Shown here piece by piece: positions 32,636 to 44,053 of a DNA stretch of 64,000 bases (positions are counted from its first letter, which is position 1; each line of letters opens with the position of its first letter). The DNA is from Locusta migratoria. Lineage: Eukaryota; Arthropoda; Insecta; Orthoptera; Acrididae. Under the pieces are notes generated by a model. The model saw nothing but the letters and a program-made list of their open reading frames with translations. It made no database searches and was not told where the DNA came from. A program made the translations under genes and the position numbers. The DNA is taken from positions 23,526,078 to 23,590,077 of the forward strand of contig CM048748.1 in the NCBI GenBank assembly GCA_026315105.1. Reading direction: 5' to 3'.

Positions 32636-34029
32636 TAGTTACTGGACTGTATTAGAGAAGACGACTTAAAGGATATTATTCAGACGACTAAGGGAGAGGA
32701 AAAGTTTATTGTGATGGGAGGCTGGAATTCGGTAGTAGGAAAAGGAAGAGAAGGAAAAATAGTAGGTGAATATGGACTAGTCAGAAGGAATGAAAGAGGA
32801 AGTCGCCTGCTAGAATTTTGCACGGAACATGATTTAATCATAACACCTGGTGAAAATCACAAAAGAAGGTTGTATGCGTGAAAGTGATCGGGAGGCACCG
32901 GAAAGTATAAGAAGGTTGTATACCTGGAAGAGACTAGGAGACACAAGAAGGTATCAGATAGATTTTATAATGGTAAAACATAGATTCCGGAACCAGGTTT
33001 TTAACAGTAAGACATAGCCAGGGGCAGGTATAGACTCTGACCATAACTTATTAGTCATGAAGTGTTGGCTGAAATGAAAAAACTGCATAAAGGTAGGAAA
33101 ATAAGGAGATGGGACTTGGATAAATTGAAGGAACCTGAAGTTATTGAGAATTTCGGAGGGAGCTTTAGACAACAATTGACAGAAACGGGGAAAAATAAAA
33201 CAGTAGAGGAGGAATTGATAGCATTGAGAGATGAAATAGTGAAGGCAGCAGAGGACAAAATAGGTAGAACGGCAAGAACTACAAAGAATCCTAGTACATC
33301 ACAGGAAATACTAAATTTAATTGATGAAAGGCTAAAGTATAAAAACGCAGTAAATGAAACATGCAAAATGGAGTACAGACGACTAAGAAATGAGATTGAC
33401 ATGAAGTGCAAAATGGCTAAGCAGAAGTGGCTAGAAACCAAATGCAAATCTGTAGAAGAATATATAAGAAAGGGAAAAGTAGATAATGCCTACAGGAAAA
33501 TAAGAGATATTTGGTGACAAGAAAAACAGCTCTACGAATATAAAGCACTCAGATGGAAAACCAGTTCTCAGCAAAGAAGGGAAAGAGCACATAGAGGAGC
33601 TCTACAAAGGAAATGAACTTAGAGTCGATGTTGTAGGAAGGGAAGAGGAAGCAGATAAAGATGAAATAGGAGGTACTATACTGAGAGATGAATTTGACAG
33701 AGCCCTGAAAGACTTAGGTCGGAACAAGGCTCCGGGAGTAGATGACATTCCCTCAGATCTACTAAAGTCTCTGGGAGAGCCAGCCATGACAGAACTATTT
33801 CATCCCGTGTGTAAGATGTATGATACAGGCGAAATACCCTCAGACTTTAAGAAAAATGTAATAATCCCTATTCCAAAGGTATCAGGCGCAGACAGGTGTG
33901 AAAATTACCGAACCATCAGTTTGATAAGTCATGGTTGCAGTATTTTAACACTAATTATTTACAGGACAATGGAAAAGCTGGTAGAAGCTGACCTCGGGGT
34001 AGATCAGTTTGGATTCAGCAGGAACGTAT
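32636..34029 (+). mobile_element. RTE-clade LINE, 5' part, 3'-truncated
   Basis: Plus-strand pieces run from the end of the AP endonuclease domain (MGGWNSVVGKGREG near 32720, LLEFCTEHDLIITPG near 32810) through a linker (33062-33517, an open frame of 151 codons ending DNAYRKIRDIW) to the N-terminal RT (LKDLGRNKAPGVDDIPSDLL near 33710, SDFKKNVIIPIPK near 33840, DQFGFSRNV at the end). It stops abruptly at 34029 where different sequence begins. It complements the 5'-truncated copies and shows that the family has EN then RT. Several stops and frameshifts make it inactive. Confidence 0.88.
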
Positions 34030-35220
34030 TGTGAGATTACCGCCCAATAGAAATACTGGTAATTAATAGCATTTGATAATTAAACAGTATGAAGTTCACT
34101 GCAAACATTGACCATGCCAATGCACTAAATGTTACACAATTTTAATCTTATTAATTATGGTAGCAATGTATGTACACAGTTGGGTGACAACATTTATAGT
34201 TAGGCCATAGGTAGAAAGTCTCCACGTTGAGATTTGCTGTGTGCTTGTAGCTGACGGGAGGCCAGCGAGCAGGCCGACGTTGGTGGCTTGTTCCAACTTA
34301 GGATTTTCCAGTTCGTTTCCGGTGAGGGGAGAGAGGGACAATGGCGAGTGCCAGGCACAGTGCAATGCACAAATATTGTAATACTACTGGCATTTGAAGT
34401 AATACGATGCAGTTAGGAACCTTTAAGACCCTCATTACAATACATTAGCTAATATAGTCACATCTGACGTAATATGTTTAATTGACAATGAAAAGTAATA
34501 AATTACCAATAAATACAAAACAGTTACACAACTAGCATGGCAATGTTTGTTTATAAAAATAATATATTAACTATTTTTCATTTTATTTTCAATCAATCTT
34601 TTGTATTTTACCTTGAAATATTCAGTTAAATCACTTATCTGTGATATAAGAAATTGCACGATTATAATAAATAGTACAAAGGATGTTTATACTAATATAA
34701 AAACGTAAGAAAATATTTGTTAATGTGTAGTGTAATTATTTTGATTTTAAGTAAAGTTTTAGAAATGTATTGGCTGAGCGCTGTACGTTGGCAAATCGGT
34801 TAGAACAGCACACATGGGGAAGTTGATGACGTAGGGGAAAAAACCCCGGCAGTTGAGTTTTGGCGCGCGCGCGCGAGGGCAGGAAGTGACGAGACGCGAG
34901 CACGTGGTGTAGCTGGCCGGGCGGCGTCGCTCTGCATTCAGTCGGCATGTGGATCTCGAGGTGGTGACTTGAGATTTGTGTGTGGCAATCAGCACGTGTG
35001 GTTGCTCGTCGTAGACTGTACCAAGTTAAATCGAGTGCTACTGTGTGTTTGTGAATATTTAGCCGGTGGAACAAGGTGTGCATCGCATTGAATTGAAGTG
35101 ACTGTGATTTGTTAATGTAACACGTGTCGTCGCATAGGCATAAACATAAACGGTGTTTGAAACAGCCACGTGGTGTGAAAACAATTCGCGAGAAATATTC
35201 ATTTTGTCTGGGGGCTCACG
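34030..35220 (+). mobile_element. possible LTR plus PBS inserted in the RTE LINE
   Basis: The LINE reading ends mid-motif at 34029 and new sequence starts TGTGAGATTACC. A CpG-rich core (34860-34945) contains an arthropod-type initiator TCAGT at about 34939. About 270 bp later a TGGGGGCTCACGAG stretch (35208-35221) looks like a PBS. Together these suggest an LTR of about 1.17 kb followed by a PBS. No pol follows, no second LTR is in the window, and no duplication was found. It could instead be a CpG-rich host promoter with a 5' leader. Confidence 0.4.
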
Positions 35221-35695
35221 AGCTATAACTTTATTTGGTAAATGTGTCGACGTACAGACGTATCAGCCACAGGGTTCAAATATTGTGAAATGAACAACAT
35301 AAAGTGAACTTTCACGTGTTTTCAAAAATAGTAGTTAGTACACCCTTTTCTCTCATGAACTTGATTTTATTATGAATTTGTTTTGTTAATCATATGCAGG
35401 GAAGGAAAGCCGCGAACGTGTGATATCATCCCCTAGAAAACGAGTCAAACAGTCGCAATCACAGTTCCAGTGTTTTTGCATGTTTAGGAATTTGGTTCGC
35501 AGCTGGTGGTTGTGAGTTTGAAAAATTAAACTTTCTCTATTTTAAACTCTCACCCCGACCTTCACGCTCGCAGTAGGAACCCAGGAGAACACATTTATAA
35601 CCTCATTGTGGCTTTAATATTGCATTGGTGTGTGCTGCAATCTGGCGTCATATTCTTTTATCTTTGACTTATATCATGTATCAGTTTGCTCTTGT
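35221..35695. other. unassigned DNA after the LTR-like unit
   Basis: No gag-like frame or other feature was recognised. Confidence 0.35.
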
Positions 35696-35704
35696 CACTC
35701 TCTG

Positions 35705-35900
35705 TTCAAATGTTTGTAAATCTATCGGACCAAACTGCGTGGTCATCAGTCCGTAGCTTACAAACTACTTAAACCTAGGTAAACTAACCTAAGGACAAAC
35801 ACACACACCCATGCCCCAGGGAGGACTCGAACCACCACGGCGAGCAACCACGCGCTCCGCAGCAAGATATTTTAGACCGCTCGGCTACTCCACCGCGGCT
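35705..35900 (-). mobile_element. SINE (main-type body, ctcgaacc head), full length
   Basis: Minus-strand copy with B box seen as gactcgaaccaccacgg and A box as cgctcggctactccacc. The tail ttcaaatgtttgtaaatct is at the left end. It is bracketed by an exact 9-bp duplication CACTCTCTG at 35696-35704 and 35901-35909. Confidence 0.93.
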
Positions 35901-35909
35901 CACTCTCTG

Positions 35910-36763
35910 TGATAATTATGTTTTATTATAATGACATAGTGCACCTATGCACTGTAAATGATGCTATATAGCAACTGATTGACATTACAAGGTATGTCTC
36001 ATCTCTAAATATGACGGATCTTCCTCTTATGGATTTAATTGATGTATCTTCACGTTTTATTATAATGACACGCATTTTTTAAATTTCCGTTATTCCTTTT
36101 TAACAGATTATGGCCTTGTAAAATGATTTTATTGGACCAGATGATGCTGACATAGTTCATTGAAACCGGTCTTCTTAAATAAAAATTGATTATCAGCTAT
36201 CTTGGCTGTTTATATCTTTCTACAATATCATAATTGGATCGCCTCCTAGAACATAAACCAACTCAATTAATGAGGTGGTAGGGAGAAAGTAGGGAAAACG
36301 TAGGTACATTTTTGTGTGACTGTAGGTATTTTCTCTCTCTGCCATCTGGAAACACTGGTCACAACTCATCTTAAATGATTCTACTGAGGCTGGGTCGTTG
36401 AAGGTACGAAGAGCCTAGATCCTTAAATTGTTGAACAGAAATCATGATGTATGGCGCTACGGGCATGTGTGGCACACACCAAAGCCAACAAACGGAGTAC
36501 GCAAGCGGGCCAAGCAGACTAGCATTCCCAGCAAGCGAGGCCGAGTCCGGTCAACATCCAGGGTAGCTCATACACAGGAATAAGGCATGCACGCAACACA
36601 GGCAGCGAGACTGCTTTCTTTGTCATTACCCACTGTCCCACTTCACTAACATAACCCCGAGTAATACAGGGTGTAAACGTCGTAAGCCGCCAAAAATTAT
36701 ACAGGTGGTACATCTCTTTGTGCTTGACAAAAATTTCTAATGAAATATTGCTTTATCATGTAC
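35910..36763. other. unassigned DNA
   Basis: A ttgaaaccggtcttcttaaa segment near 36160 resembles the ends of diverged foldback repeats common in insects, but I could not define a unit. Confidence 0.35.
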
Positions 36764-38510
36764 TTTACATCTACATCTATATCGAATACTCTGCAAATCA
36801 CTGGCAAATCACTCTGCCTGGCAGAGGGTCCATCGAACCACCGTTATACTTTTTATCTCCCATTCCATTCTCGAATAGCGCGCGGGAATAATGAACACCT
36901 GAATCTCTCCGTTCGGACTCTGATTTGTCGTATTTTATTCTGATGGTCATTTCTACCTATGTAAGTGGGAGTCAACAATATATTTTTGCATTCGGAGGAG
37001 AATGTTGGCGATTGGAATTTCGTAAGTAGCCCACGCTGCAGCGATAAGCGCCGTTGTTGTAATGATTCCCATCTTAGATCCTGTATCATTTCCGTAACGC
37101 TGTCTTCTCTGTATCGTGACAATATGAAACAAGATGCCCTTCTCCGTACTCTTTCGATGTCCTCCGTCAAACCCACCTGATAAGGATCCCACACTGGGCA
37201 GCAATACTCCAAAAAATGGACGGACAAACTTAGTGTATGCAGTTTCGTTTATAATTCTGTAGTATCTTTTAAGGGTTCTGCCAATAAAACGCAGTCTCTG
37301 GTTCGCCTTTCCTACGTATTATTTCCAGTTTAGGTCTGAAGTAATAGTAATTCCTAGGTATTTTGTGGAGTTTACAGCCTTCACTTTGACTGATTTATCT
37401 TGTAAACAAAGTTTAATGGATTTCTTTTCGTACTCACGTGGACGACTTCACACGTCTCATTATTTAGAGTCAATTGCCAATTTTTTCACCGTAGTGATAC
37501 CTTATTCAGATTGTTTTGCAGTTGGGTTAGATCTTCAGATGACTTTACTAGACGGTAAATGACGGCGTCATCTGCAAACAACCTAGGAGAGCTACTTAGA
37601 TTTTGCCCTAAATCGTTTATGTAAATAAGGAACAGCAGAGGACCAATAACTACCCTGTGGAATGCCCGATGTCACCTCTGTTTTAGTCGATGCCTTACCA
37701 TCGATTACTACAAACTGTGTCCTGTCTGACAGGAAATCCCCTATCCAGTCGCAGATTTGGGGCGATATACCGTAACCAAGCAATTTAATTAAAATCCGTT
37801 GTGAGGTACGGTGTCAAAAACCTTCTGGAAATCAAGGAGTACGGAATCAATTTGAGAACCCTTGTCGATAGCACCCATCACTTCGTGTGAATAAAGAACT
37901 AGTTGTATTTCGCATGAGAGATATTTTCTAAATCCGTGTTGGCCTTGGATCAATAGATCATTCTGATCGAGATAATTCATAATATTTGAATACAGTATAT
38001 ATTCCAAAACCCTGCTGCAAATTGACGTCAGTGCAATAGGCCTGTAGTTTAGTGGGTTACTCCTACTGCCTTTCTTAAATATAGGTGTGACCTGTGCGGT
38101 TGTATATGGCTGTTAAGTAAGGAGCTATCGCTTCACCATAATCAAATAGAAATCTAATGGGTATACAACCCGGACCAGAACACTTTTTCTTGTTAAGTGA
38201 TTTTAGTTGCTGGACTACTCCGATGATATCTACTTCTACGTTACTCATTACGGCATCTGTTCGTAATTCGAAATCTGGGATATTGATTTCGTCTTCTTTG
38301 GTGAATGAGTTTCTAAAAGCTATGTTTAGTAACTCTGCTTTAGTAGCGCTGTCGTCGGCAGGATCGCCATTATAATCACATAGTGAGGGTATTGTTTGTG
38401 TTTTCCCCCTAGTACATTTAACATATGACTAAAATCTCTTTGGGTTTTCAGTCCAATTTCGAGAAAGCGTTTCTTTGTGATAAGTATTGTAGGCATCTCG
38501 TATTGAAGTC
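36764..38510 (-). mobile_element. CR1/Jockey-group LINE, 5'-truncated
   Basis: On the minus strand the order is an N-terminal RT linker (38510-38040), then HGFRKYLSCEIQLVLYSHEV and FLDFQKVFDTVPH (38007-37789), GYGISPQICDWIGDFLSDRT (37783-37592), then EYCCPVWDPYQVGLTEDIE with RAIREWNGR at the C-terminus (37227-36853). The plus strand begins with tacatctacatctatatcga, so the element ends in a (GATGTA)n tail. Several stops and frameshifts are present. Confidence 0.9.
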
Positions 38511-38555
38511 CTCGTTAAATTAGTATTGTATTCGGAAATAGGAATATTTGTAGGA

Positions 38556-39760
38556 CTGATCTAGATCTACATACATACTCCGCAATTCACCTTAAGGTGC
38601 GTGGCGGAGGATACACTGTACCAGTACTAGGCATTTCCTTTCCTATTGCATTCCCACATAGAACGAGGAAAAAAAGAATGCATATATGCCTCCGTACGAG
38701 CCCTGATTTCTCTTGTCTTGTCTTTGTGATCATTACGCGAAATGTAAGTAGGCGGCAGCAAGATCGTACTACACTCAGTTTCATATTCCGGCCCTCTAAA
38801 TTTACTTAACAGAAATTCACGAAAAGAGTCTTTCTTCTAGCGATCCCCAATAGAGTTGCCGGAGCATTACCGTGACACTCGCGCATTGGTCGAACCTACC
38901 GGTAAAAATCTAGCTGCTCGCCTCTGAACCGCCTCTATGTCTTCCTTTAAACTGATCTGCTGCGGGTCCCAAACACTTGAGCAATACTCAAGACGTAGTC
39001 GTACAAGCGTTTTATACACGGTCTCCTTTACAGGTGAAGTACATCTTCCCAAAATTCTCCCAATAAACTGAAGTCGGCTGCCCGCCTTACTCACAACTGT
39101 CCTTACATGCTCGTTCTATTTCATATCGCTCTGCAGTGTTACGCCTAGATATTTGAACGACGCGACAGTATCAAGAAGCTCACTACTAATGCTGTATTCG
39201 AACATTATGGGATTGCTTTTTCTACTCATGCGCATCACCTTACATTTTTCGACATTGAGAGCTAGCTGCCATTCTTCACATCAACTAGAAATTTTGTCTA
39301 AGTCATCCTGTAAGCTATTACAGTCAGTTACAGACGACACCCTCCCATACACCACAGCATCAGCAAACAGCCGCAAGTTACTCTGTCCATCAGGTCATTT
39401 ATATAGATAGAAAATAATAGCGGTCCTATCACACTCTCCTAGGGCACGCCTGACAATACACTCGTCTCTGATGAACACTCGCTGTCGAGAACAACATACT
39501 GTGTTCTGTTACTTAGGAAGTCTTCCAATAAGTCACAAATCTGTGAACCTATTCTATAAGCTCGTATCTTCGTTAGCGTCGAACGCCTTTTTGAAGTCGA
39601 GAAAAACACAATCCGCCGGTTTCCCTTCGTCCATGGCTCGCAAGATGTCATGTGAGAAAAGGGCAAGCTGAGTTTCACATGAACGATGTTTCCTAAACCT
39701 GTGCTTATTCATGGATAGAAGCTTTTCCGTTTCAAGGAAATTTACTATGATAGGCGTATT
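38556..39760 (-). mobile_element. CR1/Jockey-group LINE, second subfamily, truncated
   Basis: Minus-strand pieces include CETQLALFSHDILRAMDEG with FLDFKKAFD (39949-39554), SQICDLLEDFLSNRTQYVV (39678-39439) and SRLQFIGRILGRCTSPVKET with EYCSSVWDPQQ (39094-38867). The 3' end near 38560 has the tctagatctacatacatact tail. It abuts the previous LINE tail to head and is clearly more diverged from it than from itself, so it is a separate insertion. Confidence 0.85.
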
Positions 39761-39834
39761 TGTGTTTACATTGTGGACGGGCAATACACGAGAGAGGTCT
39801 GTAACCGCGTGGACCATCCGCTGCCAGCACGCTC

Positions 39835-39836
<2 letters not shown>

Positions 39837-39873
<37 letters not shown>
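39837..39873 (+). repeat. (GA)n microsatellite
   Basis: About 18 uninterrupted GA units. It produces spurious Arg-Glu and Leu-Ser frames on the two strands. Confidence 0.95.
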
Positions 39874-39875
<2 letters not shown>

Positions 39876-40489
39876 AAGCCCCCACAATCGCATAAGCGGC
39901 CGACTGCGAACAGAACAGCGGGCAATTTGAACAGCGCCTCGGCAGCCATTGTGGTGGCAAACTTCCTCGTGAACTTTAAATGCGCGCAAGACTCTTTTGA
40001 TTAGCGTGTGTATTCATTCGAGTTAAGCCACGAAAACTATGTCTCATTTAAATATATCACATTAAAGAAGATTCAGGCTCTTTGAATATATAGCAACTAT
40101 TGGTTGTGTGTAACTCTATTACACATATGGTCTAGATATCGGCCAACAGTGTTTCTTCTTCCAAACTAAACCGAATTATTTACATTTTCTTTTTTAGCGT
40201 TCTAATTGCAGTACTGAATTGCATTTGTGGTCAGACACAATTTTTGGCACTTTATCGGTATATTCTACGATGGTGAAACTTTTGTACAAACTTTAATTTC
40301 GGAAGAGTTTCTCAACAGTGTACGTCTTTGTAACTTCGTAAGCTTTCCCGGCGTGACAAATCTTCGAAGTCTCTGCGGGTTTTCTGTCGGATAATAAAAT
40401 CAAGCCGATACAATATTTCGACGGTACAGCTGTCCGCCATCTTCAGGAAAATGCTGCTGCTGAGTTCCGCTGGGAAAGCCTTAATCGAA
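39874..40489. other. unassigned DNA
   Basis: No feature was recognised. Confidence 0.35.
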
Positions 40490-40762
40490 TTTTTATCGGC
40501 TTTTTCGAATAAATATACTTTTAATGTTGGATGATTTGGAAAGTCCGATAGTCTCGTTACGACAACTCTGTGTTCACTGGTTTCTCTGTTGGTTTTCAAA
40601 TGTTCAAATTTTTGTTGAGCTTATGGGACTTACCTGCGGGGTCATCAGTCCCTAAACTTACAAACTACTTATAAACTAATGTATACTAAAGACAGTACAA
40701 ACATCCATGGCAGAGGGGGGATTCGAACCTCCGATGGGCAGCGGCCTCGCGCATCGGAGCAT

Positions 40763-41690
40763 AATATTGAAATGCAGGAGGATCTGCATCGAATTGACGT
40801 ATGGTGCAGTGAATGGCAATTGAATCTCAATGTAGACAAGTATAATGTGCTGCGAATACAAAGAAAGACAGATCCTGTATCTTTTAGCTATACTACAGCG
40901 GGTCAGCAACTGGAAGAAGCTAATTCCATAAAGTAATTGCATTAGGAGTGATTTAAAACGGAATGAGCATAAAAAAAAAATCAATCGTCGGTAAAGCGGA
41001 TGCCAGAGTTAGATTTATTGGAAGAATCCTAAGGAAATGCAGTCCGAAAACAAAGGAAGTAGGTTACAGTACACTTGTTCGCCCACAGCTTGAATACTGC
41101 TCACCGGTGTGGGATCCGTACCAGGTGGGGTTGATAGAGGAAGTAGAAAAGATCCACCGGAGAGCAGCGCGGTTCGTTACAGGATCATTTGGAAATCTAG
41201 AAAGCGTTACGGAGTTGATCGATAAACTCCAGTGGAAGACTCTGCAGCAGAGACTCTCTGTATCTCGGTATGGGCTTTTGTCGAAGTTTCGAGAACATAC
41301 CTTTACCGAGGAATCTAGCTGTATATTGCTCCCTCCTACGTATATCTCGCGAAGAGATCATGACGATAAAATCAGAGAGATTAGAGCCCACACAGAGGCA
41401 TACCCACAATCTTTCTTTCCGCGAACAATTCGTGACTGGAATACGAGGGTGAACCGATAGTGGTACTCAAGGTACCCTCCGTGCCGCGGTGGAGTAGCCG
41501 AGCGGTCTAAAGCACCTCGCTGCAGAGCGCGCGGTTGCTCGCCGTGGAGGTTGAGTCTTCCCTGGGCCATGGGTGTGTGTGTGTGTGTGTGTGTGTGTTT
41601 GTCCGTAGGTTAGTTTACCTAGGTTTAAGTAGTTTGTAAGCTACGGACTGATGACCACGCAGTTTGGTCCGATAGATTTACAGACACATT

Positions 41691-41762
<72 letters not shown>

Positions 41763-41820
41763 TCGGCCACACACCTGTCGGGTGGCTTGCGGAGTATGAA
41801 TGTAGATGTAGATGTAGATA
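40763..41820 (+). mobile_element. CR1/Jockey-group LINE, 5'-truncated, plus strand
   Basis: It encodes the RT C-terminus. A DLHRIDVWCSEWQLNLNVDK block (40775-40936) is followed by an open frame at 40963-41460 with RVRFIGRILRKCSPKTKE, LEYCSPVWDPYQVGL and a C-terminal FFPRTIRDWN, ending at a natural stop. The 3' UTR is interrupted by a SINE (41483-41759) and then resumes to end in a GATGTAGATGTAGATA tail near 41803-41820. The last open frame (165 codons) is intact, which suggests a fairly young insertion. Confidence 0.9.
41483..41759 (+). mobile_element. SINE with a 66-nt T tail
   Basis: The head gccgcggtggagtagccgag and a ggaggttgagtcttccc B-box variant are followed by a (GT)n stretch at 41572-41598, the gtaagctacggactgatgac body and a run of 66 T (41694-41759). 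The T run is at the 3' end in the SINE's own orientation. Target duplication is weak (acctccg-like on both sides). Confidence 0.88.
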
Positions 41821-42200
41821 GAGTTTCAATACGCTCGGCCACTCCGCCGCTCTTTATAATCTCCGGATTATTTGTTGCTAGGACGTCAAGTGTTTTCTCT
41901 CAACCATTTACTATTCTTGTGGGATAATTTTCGGAGAGAGTAATCAGTATAATTTCGAACGATGTTTTATGCTTACTCCGGTTCTGCACATGTATTTTTG
42001 CTAAGATGTTGAAGGTAAGTTGAAGCCGCCACCTGTTAAAGTTATATCCTTTGGGTATGTTTTTTAAATTTGATCCAAGCTTTCATTGATCATCTCTGTA
42101 ATGGAATCGTCTGAGTCAGGGAGTCAATAAAAAGAACCAATTACTGATTGGTTACGATTATCAGGTGCACGTGATTGTAATTTTAGTCTCGTGGAAGCTT

Positions 42201-42419
42201 TCTGTTGAATGGTTAACAACTGATGCGTATTTGTTAGTTAGCGATCAAGTAGTAGTCCTAGGCAGTTTAGTGTATGCAGACCTCTTTCACGCTATTCGGG
42301 ATTAGCAGAGATTTTTTGCCGCAGCTGTTGAGGTTTTCGTCATTAGAAGTGGGACAAAAGCCACAAAGTTTCCCGCTTATACAGGCGCTGTAGCAGCTGA
42401 GTATGAGGCTGTATGGCGG
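42201..42419. other. unassigned DNA
   Basis: No feature was recognised. Confidence 0.3.
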
Positions 42420-42700
42420 CCCTTTTCCCGTGGAGGTAAAAGCTCGGCACAACCCGCGGCGGGCGCGTTGCAGCAGTGTAGTGTAGTGCAGTGTAGTGTA
42501 TGTAGTGTAGCGGTCGGCCGCTGCGGCTACGGTCCGCCGCCCGCCAACACAGAGCGCGAATATTGGCGCGCCATTCTCCTGCTGCCTGGCCTGGTTTCAG
42601 GAGGGAGAGCGAACTGTCTCGTTCCACTGCGAAGCTCGCGAACCCCACGCGAGGTAACTTCGTACCTCTCAGCGGGTCTTGTTGCGAGAGATGGCTACTC
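42420..42700. other. CpG-rich pocket with (TGTAG)n run
   Basis: A sharply GC- and CpG-rich stretch in AT-rich surroundings (gcggcgggcgcg, ggtcggccgctgcgg, ccgccgcccgcc) contains a gtgtagtgtagtgcagtgta minisatellite. It could be a promoter/5' exon or an LTR core. No supporting coding frame was recognised. Confidence 0.35.
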
Positions 42701-43047
42701 GTTCCATTAATTATCATACCTTTTTTGTAACTCGTTCCAGATAATTTCTAGATCTGTGTACTGTTCATCTGCTTTAATACATCCTGTAACTGGAAACTCT
42801 CCGCAAATGTAATTTGTGCTTAATGCATTTTCTACTAATTCACGAGAGAGACTTTTACGATGAAATATTTCATTTCATAACGTCTACCCCATTGTTAATT
42901 TTTTTTCCTTAATCTGTAGTTTGAAAAATTAATTAACTACTGTATATACATCACCGCTATTTTCCATCAACATTCTCTCAGCACTAGAAATATGTAATTT
43001 AATAACTCGTAACGTTTTTATTCAGTGTCAAAATTAATATTCCGAAC

Positions 43048-43372
43048 CCAGAATGAAATTTTCACTCTGCAGCGGAGTGTGCGCTGATATGAAACTTCCT
43101 GGCAGATTAAAATTGTGTGCCGGAACCGGGACTCGAACCTGGGACCTTTGCCTTTCGCGGGCAAGCGTACTACCGACTGTGCTATCCCGACACGACTCAC
43201 GATGCCGCCTCACAACTTTAGGAGGCGAGGTACTGGCGGAAATAAAGTTGTGAGGCGGCATCGTGAGTCGTGTCGGGATAGCACAGTCGGTAGTGCGCTT
43301 GCCCGCGAAAGGCAAAGGTCCCAGGTTCGAGTCCCGGTTCCGGCACACAATTTTAATCAGCCAGGAAGTTTC
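43048..43372. mobile_element. palindromic retroposon with two head-to-head tRNA-like units
   Basis: The left half, on minus, carries a tRNA-like head (43117-43200) and the tail ccagaatgaaattttcactc. The right half, on plus, carries the same head (about 43262-43347) and only the first part of the tail. Arms 43090-43221 and 43243-43373 are near-perfect reverse complements. The whole unit is bracketed by an exact 12-bp duplication AATATTCCGAAC at 43036-43047 and 43373-43384. The tail motif is known from a widespread insect tRNA-derived repeat family. Confidence 0.92.
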
Positions 43373-43435
43373 AATATTCCGAACATTTGTATAGCCATGT
43401 CTACGACGTACATTCACATTTCAAATGTCTTGCCT

Positions 43436-43615
43436 ATTTTTGGCCGTCTCAACCAGGGCCGAGCGGTCTAAGACCCCCTTTTGCGGTGTGCGCGGCTGCT
43501 GCCCGTCGGAAGTTCGAGTCCTCCCTCGAGCATAGCTGTAGGTGTTGTATTTTACATAAGTTAGTTCAGGTAAAGTCTAGGGATTGGTGACCAACCCATA
43601 GCTTTACAAACATTC
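43436..43615 (+). mobile_element. SINE, main-type body
   Basis: The head agggccgagcggtctaagac, B box ggaagttcgagtcctcc, and body aggtaaagtctagggattgg with a gctttacaaacattcg end. No clear duplication was seen. Confidence 0.85.
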
Positions 43616-43786
43616 GAACATTTCGGCGTTACCGTACTGGTGATTCGCGATTTATGCTATTTCAACTGGTGTAAACTTGTTGTTGTTATGGTTTTCAGTC
43701 CGGAGACTGGTTTGATGCAGCTCTCCACCCTATTCTATCCTGACAAGCTTTTTCATCTCATAAGGCGGCAACTCACATCCATTACT

Positions 43787-43978
43787 GTAATGTAATGTTT
43801 GTAGAACCTATGGGACTTAAATACCGGGACATCTATCCCTAAACTTACAAACTAATGATGAACTACCTTATAGAAACATCCATGCCCGGGAGGGGGGGGG
43901 GGATTCGAACCCCCTTCGGGGAACGGTCTCGGACATCGTAGCATAGCGCCTCAATGCGCTCGGCCGCTCCGCCTCGGC
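43787..43978 (-). mobile_element. main-family SINE inside the RTE LINE
   Basis: Complete minus copy with a G-expanded B-box flank (gagggggggggggattcgaa). The A-box end is caatgcgctcggccgctccg. Imperfect duplication (ttactgtaatg and ttactatatg) flanks it. Confidence 0.85.
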
Positions 43979-44053
43979 TGCTTACTATATGCGTCTCTTG
44001 GTCTTTCTCTGCGATTTTTACCCCACACACTTCCCTCCAATGCTAAATTACGA

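Larger units (their letters stand above)
40593..41852 (-). mobile_element. main-family SINE, split by a LINE
   Basis: The tail and B box are at 40593-40762 (gggggattcgaacctccgat on plus). The A-box end is at 41821-41852 (tttcaatacgctcggccact followed by ccgccg). In an unbroken copy at 43787-43978 these two parts are adjacent, so the intervening DNA inserted later. Confidence 0.8.
40490..42200 (-). mobile_element. CR1/Jockey-group LINE (endonuclease region), split host of nested insertions
   Basis: Two pieces match one continuous stretch of the LINE at 52506-54760. Piece 40490-40592 corresponds to about 54230-54330 and piece 41853-42200 to about 54345 onwards. Between them lie a SINE, another LINE inside that SINE, and a second SINE inside that LINE. 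This piece is the oldest layer. Confidence 0.75.

Noticed and set aside
33062..33517. Independent 151-codon coiled-coil gene
   Set aside because: It is the linker between the endonuclease and reverse transcriptase of the RTE LINE and continues into RT motifs.
39554..40004. ORFs with Arg-Glu or Leu-Ser repeats
   Set aside because: They arise from the (GA)n microsatellite fused to LINE remnants.
43117..43347. Two facing tRNA genes
   Set aside because: Each half has a tRNA-like shape, but the loop (CGCGAAA) lacks U33, and both are heads of a retroposon with one shared target duplication.
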